From: Gordonia paraffinivorans NBRC 108238
GTDB taxonomy: Bacteria > Actinomycetota > Actinomycetes > Mycobacteriales > Mycobacteriaceae
Length of the DNA: 44,286 bases
NCBI RefSeq assembly: GCF_000344155.1
Contig: NZ_BAOQ01000040.1
Span: 1 to 44,286, forward strand
Reading direction: 5' to 3'
The position numbers and the translations under genes were made by a program. Below the pieces are notes generated by a model that was given only the letters and a program-made list of their open reading frames with translations, searched no databases and had not been told where the DNA came from. Position 1 is the stretch's first letter. Every line of letters begins with the position of its first letter. Shown here piece after piece: positions 40,401 through 44,286 of the stretch.

Positions 40401-43400
40401 GCGCGCCGCGTCTGCCGGGAGGATGCGCTGGTACGGCTCGCCGCCGTCATCAGGGAACACGGTGCGCAGCACCTCGTGCCGGGCCAGGACGTCGCAGATC
40501 GCCTCGTACAGCGCGTCTCGGTCGAGGTCCCCGACGAGCCGGACCGCGAGGGGGATCGTGTACGCAGCGGACTCGGGTTCGAACCGGTTGAGGAACCAGA
40601 CGCGTTGCTGCGCATACGACAGCGGGATACGGGCCGGCCGGTCTGGGACCGCCGTCAGTGGCACGAGAGGTGCCTCGGAGTTGTGGACGGTGTCGATGTG
40701 CCGGGCGAGGCCGCGGACGGTGGGATTGTCGAAAACATCCCGGACGCCGACTCGGACCCCGAACTCGTCGCCGGCACGGGCGGACAACCGTGTGGCGGAC
40801 AGCGAGTTGCCACCGATGGCGAAGAAGTCCGCGGTGGCCGACACCTTCTCGAGGTCGAGCAGGTCGGCGACGACGGCGGCGAGGACGCGCTCGGTGTGGC
40901 CGACAGGGGGCACGAACGCCTCCATGTCAGCGCCGAGGTCGATCGGTGGCAAAGCCGCCCGGTCGACCTTGCCGACCGGATTGCGCGGGAGTTCGTCCAT
41001 GATGCGCAGCGCGGCCGGGACCATGTACGGCGGCAGGTGACCGGCGAGATGATCCCGCAACTCGTCGATCCCGAGATCGCGATCCGGCCCGATGGGCTCG
41101 ACGTATCCGGCGAGGTCGGTGACCGGATCCCCGACGCCGATCACGACCGCGTTCCGGACCGCCGGATGTGCTCTCAGCGTCGCCTCGATCTCGCCGAGCT
41201 CGAGGCGCTGCCCGCGCAGCTTGACCTGGAAGTCGCTGCGGCCGAGGTACGTCAGATCGCCGGTGCGGGACCGCCGGACCAGGTCGCCGGTTCGGTACAT
41301 CCGGCTTCCCGGGGGCCCGAAGACCGACGGCACGAAGCGCTCGGCGGTCAGGGCCGCTCGGCCGTGATAGCCGCGGGCCAGGGCGCCGCCGGAGAGATAG
41401 AGCTCGCCGACGACGCCCGGCGGAACCGGATGCAGACGCTCGTCGAGCACATGTGCTGTCACACCGGGGACCGGGCGTCCCAGCCGGACCGGTTCGGCGA
41501 GGCCGATCGCCGGGCAGGTGGTGCCCAGGATTGTCGTCTCCGCCGGTCCGTAGGCGTTGTGGAAGGCCGTGTGGCCGGCCCATCGATTCTTCTCCGCGTC
41601 CGGCACCGCCTCCCCTCCGACCAGGACGTCGGTCAGGGACATCGACGCGGGGTCGGGTAGCGACGCAGCCACCGAGGTGACGAAGAGAGCGTGGGTGATC
41701 CGGTGGGTACCGATGAAGTCGGCCAGCTCGCGTCCGCCGTAGATCTCCGGCGGCACCACGACGAGGGTCGCAGCGCTGCCGTAGGCGCCCAACGCCTCGA
41801 GCATCGCGGCGTCGAAGGCCGGCGAGCTGATCCCCAGCCAGCGCGCGTCCGGCCCCGAACCGTGCCGGCTGCGGAGCACCGTCGCGACACCCGTCAGTCC
41901 GCGATGGGTCACCAGCACACCCTTGGGCAGGCCCGTGGAACCGGAGGTGAAGATCATGTAGGCCCCGTTGTCGGGGCGCACCGCGGTGCGGGGTTCCGGT
42001 AGCGGCAGGTCGGCGCGGGCCCGGAGGTCGGCGGCACGGCCGTCGTCCACTCGCAGCCAGGTGAGGCCTCGGGAGCCGTTGGAGTCGAAGGCATCCGCCG
42101 AGCCGTCGGTGAGCCCGACCGCCGCGCCGCTCGCCTCGATGATCCGGGCGATGCGGTCGGCGGGGTGCCGCGGGTCGATCGGGCAATACACCGCACCGGA
42201 CCTGGCCACGGCCCACAACGCCAGTTGCGCGACCGCCGAGCGGGTGAACGCACAGACGACGACGTCGTCGGGGCCGACCCCGCGCTCGACGAGCTCAGCG
42301 GCGAGATATGTGCTCGCACGGTCCAGTTCGGCGTAGGTCCAGCTCCGTCCGGAGTCGACGACCGCGACGTGATCCGGCCGGGTCGCAGCCGCGTGGGCAA
42401 AGAGGTCGCCGAGCACCACCGGGTCCGGATCGGGTTCCCCGGACACCAACGGAGACGTCTCCTCGCCGTCGACGAGGAGGTCGAGCTCGCCGACCGCGGT
42501 GTCGATGTCGGCGACCGCGGAGGCCAGGAGTCCGACGTAGCGGTCGGCGAGGCGGCGGGCGTCGGCGTGGTCGAAGAGATCGCGAGCGTAGCCCAGCGTG
42601 CCCCGCCAGGGTGCTCCTTCGGTCCCGTCGGTCCGGATCGCGACCGTCAGATCGAACTTCGCCGTCTCGTCGCTGATCGCGATCGGCACGATGTCGAGAT
42701 CCTGCGGCAGTTCCGCGGCGATACCGGCGCCTCCGGCGGCGTCGGTGGTCAGCAGCACCTGCACCAGCGGCGCGTGCGATCCGGTGCGAGCGATGCCGAG
42801 CGCGTCGACCACTTCGTCGAAGGGCACGTCTGCGTGGGCGAGGGCGTCGAGATCGGTGTCCCGCACGACGGCGAGCAGATCCCGGAACGGCGCGGACGGT
42901 TCGACCCCGGTCCGCAGCGCGACGGTGTTGACGAACATGCCGATGAGGTCGTCGGTGTCGCCGTCTCGTCCCTCGGTCGCGGTGCCGATCACCACGTCGC
43001 GGCCGCCGGACAGCCGTCCCAGCAGCGCGGCGAGTGCGGCGTGCAGGACCATGAACGTACTGACGCCCGCGGTGCGTGCCAGTTCGGCCGCCGCCCGGGC
43101 GGTCCGGCCCGGAATGGTGAACTCGACCGTCGCTCCTCGGGAATCGCGCGTGCCCGGACGCGGGTACGTGGTCGGGATCTCCAGGAGGGTCGGCGCGCCG
43201 GCGAGTCGTTCCACCCACCAACGGCGGCGCTGCGACGCGACGGCGGGGTCCTCGACCAGGCCCAGCACATGGTCGGCGTACTGGCGGGACAAGGGAATCC
43301 AGTCGGGGCGTCGTCCGGCGCGGCGGGCCTCGTATGCGGTCAGGAGGTCGCGGGCGAGCACCGGCCCCGAGGCGCCGTCGGCGGCGATGTGGTGGATCGC

Positions 43401-44286
43401 CAGCACCAGCAAGGAGCCATCGGCGGGATCCTTGTACAGGCGCGCCCGGATCGGACGGTCGCGGGTGAGGTCGTAGGGCATCGCGACGAGTTCGCGCGCC
43501 CGTTCCTCGGAATCGACGACGGCCCAGTCGAAGTCGGCGTCCGCGGCGATCACCTGGTGCGGGCGTCCGTCGGCACCGACCGGGTAGGTGGTGCGCAGGA
43601 TCTCATGGCGGGCGACGACGTCGCCGATCGCGGCCCGGACGTCGTCGGCGCGGACGCCCCCGCCGATCCGGAACGCGAACGGGATGATGTAGGACGCCAC
43701 ATCGGGCTCGTACTGGTTGAGGAACCACATCCGACGCTGGGCGCTGGACAACGGCAGCGTCTCCGGCCGCGGTCGCGGTGTCGCGGCCGCCGGCACCGTG
43801 GACAACCGGGCGGCGCCGGCGAACCGTCCGGCCAGTCCGCGGACCGTCGGTTCGTCGAAGACGTCACGCACTGTCACCGCGGCGTCGAGCATCCGGCCGA
43901 TACGCGCCGCGAGCCGGGTGGCGGCGAGTGAGTTGCCGCCGGCGTCGAAGAAGCTCGTGGTGACCGAGACCTCGTCGAGGCCCAGGACGTCGGCGAAGAT
44001 CTCGGCGATCGCGACCTCGAGCGGGTTCGCCGGTTCGACGTGCTCGTCACCGGCGAAGTCGGGAAGCGGCAGCGCCTTGCGGTCGATCTTTCCGGAGGTG
44101 TTGCGCGGCATCTCCTCGAGCACCACCCAGGACGTGGGCCGCATGTAGGCGGGCAGCCGCTCCTCGGCGACCGCGCGGACGGAGTCGAGATCCAGGCCTG
44201 TTCCGGTGAGGTGGGCGACGAGCTGGTCGCCCGACGGCAGCGACATGACCGAGGCGACGACCTCGGCGACCCCCGGAGTGGTGGCC
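34425..44286 (-). CDS. Non-ribosomal peptide synthetase, C-terminal part (5' end outside window)
   Basis: The frame is open at the right edge (residues before the first visible Met read on as adenylation-domain sequence), so this is the last 3286 residues of a larger protein. Order: end of an A domain and PCP0 (AGGNSL); C1 (HHIAADG near 43390); A1 (FTSGSTGLPKGV near 41940); PCP1 (IGGNSL, ~40815); C2 (HHIAADG, ~40225); A2 (FTSGSTGTPKGV, ~38760); PCP2 (LGGHSL, ~37615); C3 (HHIAGDA, ~37070); a remnant A domain (36042-35560); PCP3 (LGGTSL, ~35440); type I thioesterase with GWSIGG (~35025) and DTDHLG (~34510). No epimerisation domain; the PCP motifs GGNSL/GGHSL, not GGDSI, agree with that. A2 specificity residues read about DVPHHSLVEK, closest to serine codes; A1 reads about DALLLGAILK, not assigned. 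The product is unknown; the promoter is outside. Confidence 0.95.
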   Translation of the reverse strand, partial: ATTPGVAEVVASVMSLPSGDQLVAHLTGTGLDLDSVRAVAEERLPAYMRPTSWVVLEEMPRNTSGKIDRKALPLPDFAGDEHVEPANPLEVAIAEIFADVLGLDEVSVTTSFFDAGGNSLAATRLAARIGRMLDAAVTVRDVFDEPTVRGLAGRFAGAARLSTVPAAATPRPRPETLPLSSAQRRMWFLNQYEPDVASYIIPFAFRIGGGVRADDVRAAIGDVVARHEILRTTYPVGADGRPHQVIAADADFDWAVVDSEERARELVAMPYDLTRDRPIRARLYKDPADGSLLVLAIHHIAADGASGPVLARDLLTAYEARRAGRRPDWIPLSRQYADHVLGLVEDPAVASQRRRWWVERLAGAPTLLEIPTTYPRPGTRDSRGATVEFTIPGRTARAAAELARTAGVSTFMVLHAALAALLGRLSGGRDVVIGTATEGRDGDTDDLIGMFVNTVALRTGVEPSAPFRDLLAVVRDTDLDALAHADVPFDEVVDALGIARTGSHAPLVQVLLTTDAAGGAGIAAELPQDLDIVPIAISDETAKFDLTVAIRTDGTEGAPWRGTLGYARDLFDHADARRLADRYVGLLASAVADIDTAVGELDLLVDGEETSPLVSGEPDPDPVVLGDLFAHAAATRPDHVAVVDSGRSWTYAELDRASTYLAAELVERGVGPDDVVVCAFTRSAVAQLALWAVARSGAVYCPIDPRHPADRIARIIEASGAAVGLTDGSADAFDSNGSRGLTWLRVDDGRAADLRARADLPLPEPRTAVRPDNGAYMIFTSGSTGLPKGVLVTHRGLTGVATVLRSRHGSGPDARWLGISSPAFDAAMLEALGAYGSAATLVVVPPEIYGGRELADFIGTHRITHALFVTSVAASLPDPASMSLTDVLVGGEAVPDAEKNRWAGHTAFHNAYGPAETTILGTTCPAIGLAEPVRLGRPVPGVTAHVLDERLHPVPPGVVGELYLSGGALARGYHGRAALTAERFVPSVFGPPGSRMYRTGDLVRRSRTGDLTYLGRSDFQVKLRGQRLELGEIEATLRAHPAVRNAVVIGVGDPVTDLAGYVEPIGPDRDLGIDELRDHLAGHLPPYMVPAALRIMDELPRNPVGKVDRAALPPIDLGADMEAFVPPVGHTERVLAAVVADLLDLEKVSATADFFAIGGNSLSATRLSARAGDEFGVRVGVRDVFDNPTVRGLARHIDTVHNSEAPLVPLTAVPDRPARIPLSYAQQRVWFLNRFEPESAAYTIPLAVRLVGDLDRDALYEAICDVLARHEVLRTVFPDDGGEPYQRILPADAARESLRWDDVTVAAPIDEIAEEDLGELLGTTGFDLTAEIPLRVRLVSGPGYHVLVVLVHHIAADGESMRPLMTDLWGAYLARTTGRVPELSELPVQFADHALWQRRTLGDVDAPDSVLGRQVHYWVNRLSGLPDVLALPTDRPRPAVASQRGARVRGEIPAELTRRLADVCRERGVTDFMLLHAALALLLARLSATRDIAISTPVAGRGQAHLDDLVGMFVNTLVLRSEVDPALPAGEFLDRIRSDDVNALARPDVPFDYLVERLAPVRSEAFAPLSQVMLSVLHGTSDDQVGQAQSLGGLQIEPVSVSTGTTQLDMTVAIIVDEGRAWPIEIVYATDLFDESTVRTTLARLIRVLEQLADPAEREVGAIDLADDAERARIETLTTGPELDVPWSSITETVYVQARTKPNAVALVAGERTLSYAEFAGRVSQLARRLADAGVGRETAVGVCIPRSVELVLAVHAVVAAGGGYVSIDPSTPPERLLAMIDTAAISVILTADPQPAVLDGVASAVLTVDATEPGAADADLWFRPVHPDTGLYTLFTSGSTGTPKGVTMSRRAVLNRLAWMQDREPLSADDAVLLKTPVTFDVSVPELFAPLLVGARLVIAEDGRHVDPAYVLDEIARQKVTSVHFVPSMMVAFVEYVGDDPRRREALASLRRVHSSGEALPAATAHAMAALAVNAVLDNLYGPTEAAVEVTAHTLRPDDATVPIGAPVANSITLVLDDRLRPVPVGVVGELYVGGPQLARGYASRPDLTAERFVADPTGNGTRLYRTGDLVRWNAAGELDYLGRADFQVKLRGQRIELGEIESILTGIDGITHAAVAVHGGASTGVLVGYLAGDVDLDAVRARVAATLPQYMRPTQWVVLDDVPLTATGKLDRRALPAPEIAAGEIVRPADGIERAVAGIFAEVLGVDEVSVTVPFFELGGHSLLAMRVVAAIADRLGVDIDIRDLFRTPSVRELAATLTRRRLGAQPLRARRRPSRIPLSYAQQRIWFINQFDVTSPVYNMPAAFDVLGDLDTSALRAALVDVMSRHEPLRTVYPLGDDGLPEQSVLDADDAAEQLAWQETDDIGTAMMLCGRGFDVARELPVRVAVAPIEGGYRVVVVIHHIAGDAASLEILTEELLAGYHRHATASGSAGETGGAGAAESAEPLEIGYIDHTLWSREVLGDIEDESSPMASQFEYWSQTLRGIPAAIDLPVDRPRPPVTDHRGGRLTIDFGAELSDAVFATARAHGMTAFMVCHAAFAATLARLTRIGDVNIGAAVSGRGQAATRRMIGMFVNTVVLRTPVRDDDTIGDLLDRVRAIDLEAFAHADIPFEMLVEHLAPVRSTAHPPLVQVMMNYLSAGDSAAAPVGDEDSAWDLDGLRIVPVDAGAPPAKVDLSLGLAERHTADGLSIVGEIDYAAALFDLETVETIRQVFFVMLDAITAGSDPTVGDVELVPSAVAQRLRSATEAIVVDEWGRVLPPRVPGELRSAARGVSGERLLARWIDGASAPRIEILGRLDRQTRIGGLRVDLDRVESVLAELDVVQSCAVVAVSGKDGDEVHAWVVVAAPDTTDDGNRAATLRRELVEFLAPHEIPTTVTVVGELPVDSAGRPDHAWIARRIADTSPARLPGAPAAPDGPWEEMVAECMSEVTGKPFTDSTQGFFDLGGTSLSAVRLVAELRRRTGIPVEVAWVFAGPTPRDLGARLAAHHDPGVEEPAPTGVVVPLRAEGARPPVFCVHPADGLAWLFGAFTPYLDDRPVYGLQDPYVVAGELPDAAIRDLAARYVDEIRRVVPDGPYHLLGWSIGGLIAQEMAVALREHGAEVGFLGLLDSYPADEAGADEHLADGVSAEGLPDGIDARRAAAGLLGGWRQVIDVDELVDPTDPQSASPEALAAAIRDRVIGLGLLDADSFDRMLQRMGSSAERIIAHRPRHHAGDMTLVVATGEHDDQVAESIAARWEPFVGGEITRIDLDTDHLGIVGSEALDLIGPRIDAALREADGPRER
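35560..36045 (-). other. Remnant adenylation domain in the terminal NRPS module
   Basis: After C3 and its usual post-linker (VGDVELVPSAVAQRL) the protein goes straight into IVVDEWGRVLPPRVPGEL, which aligns with the stretch just before core A6 of the neighbouring A2 domain (LVLDDRLRPVPVGVVGEL). Cores A1-A5, including the ATP loop and substrate pocket, are absent. The A7 TGDL is gone, A8 survives as GRLDRQTRIGGLRVDL, and the A10 GKxDR reads GRPDH, losing the catalytic lysine. About 160 of ~500 residues remain, in frame. It cannot activate an amino acid. Confidence 0.85.

Overview
The window is a high-GC actinobacterial chromosome segment. Its gene order (infC-rpmI-rplT-SpoU methyltransferase, pheS-pheT, argCJBDFRGH, a hydrolase/acyl-CoA-synthetase fusion, a Trm112-like gene, tyrS, then an rRNA operon leader) is that of the Mycobacteriales and resembles the Mycobacterium tuberculosis Rv1637c-Rv1689 neighbourhood. 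Here argH lies directly beside the Rv1683-type fusion gene. A mycolic-acid actinomycete such as Gordonia or a close relative fits best; this is inferred from synteny and protein style only.

Layout. 1-272 (minus strand) holds an rRNA operon promoter and leader with a boxA-like antitermination site; the 16S gene itself would lie left of the window. 273-23821 is an unbroken minus-strand block: tyrS, Trm112-like, lipase/acyl-CoA-synthetase fusion, the complete arginine cluster, pheT and pheS, a membrane acyltransferase, tex, an rRNA methyltransferase, rplT, rpmI and infC (read right to left). 24156-24974 has two small plus-strand genes that converge on uvrA (25081-27963, minus). uvrA and a metallo-beta-lactamase-fold hydrolase diverge from a 285-base region. 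Then come a membrane/coiled-coil protein (minus), a DoxX protein with an amphipathic repeat tail, a GGCT-like protein and a HelD-type RNA polymerase-recycling ATPase (plus). The right-hand 9.9 kb is the 3' part of a very large non-ribosomal peptide synthetase gene (minus strand; its 5' end lies beyond the right edge).

How genes work together. argC-J-B-D-F are fused by 4-base stop/start overlaps, and so are argG-H; ArgR is encoded inside the cluster and probably acts on a tandem ARG-box operator that covers the -10 element and start codon of argC. The infC cluster supplies translation factors, and infC appears to start at a rare ATC codon. uvrA carries a nearly perfect PafBC-type DNA-damage promoter. 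Several genes (argC, the 108-aa gene, the MBL hydrolase, the coiled-coil membrane protein) have a TANNNT-like -10 box 6-7 bases before the start codon, which suggests leaderless mRNAs.

The most unusual item is the terminal NRPS module. It reads C - remnant A - PCP - TE: about two thirds of the adenylation domain (cores A1-A5) is missing in frame, the remaining A7 and A10 cores are degenerate, and the preceding condensation domain has HHxxxDA in place of HHxxxDG. How this last carrier protein is loaded, or whether the module is skipped, cannot be read from the window.
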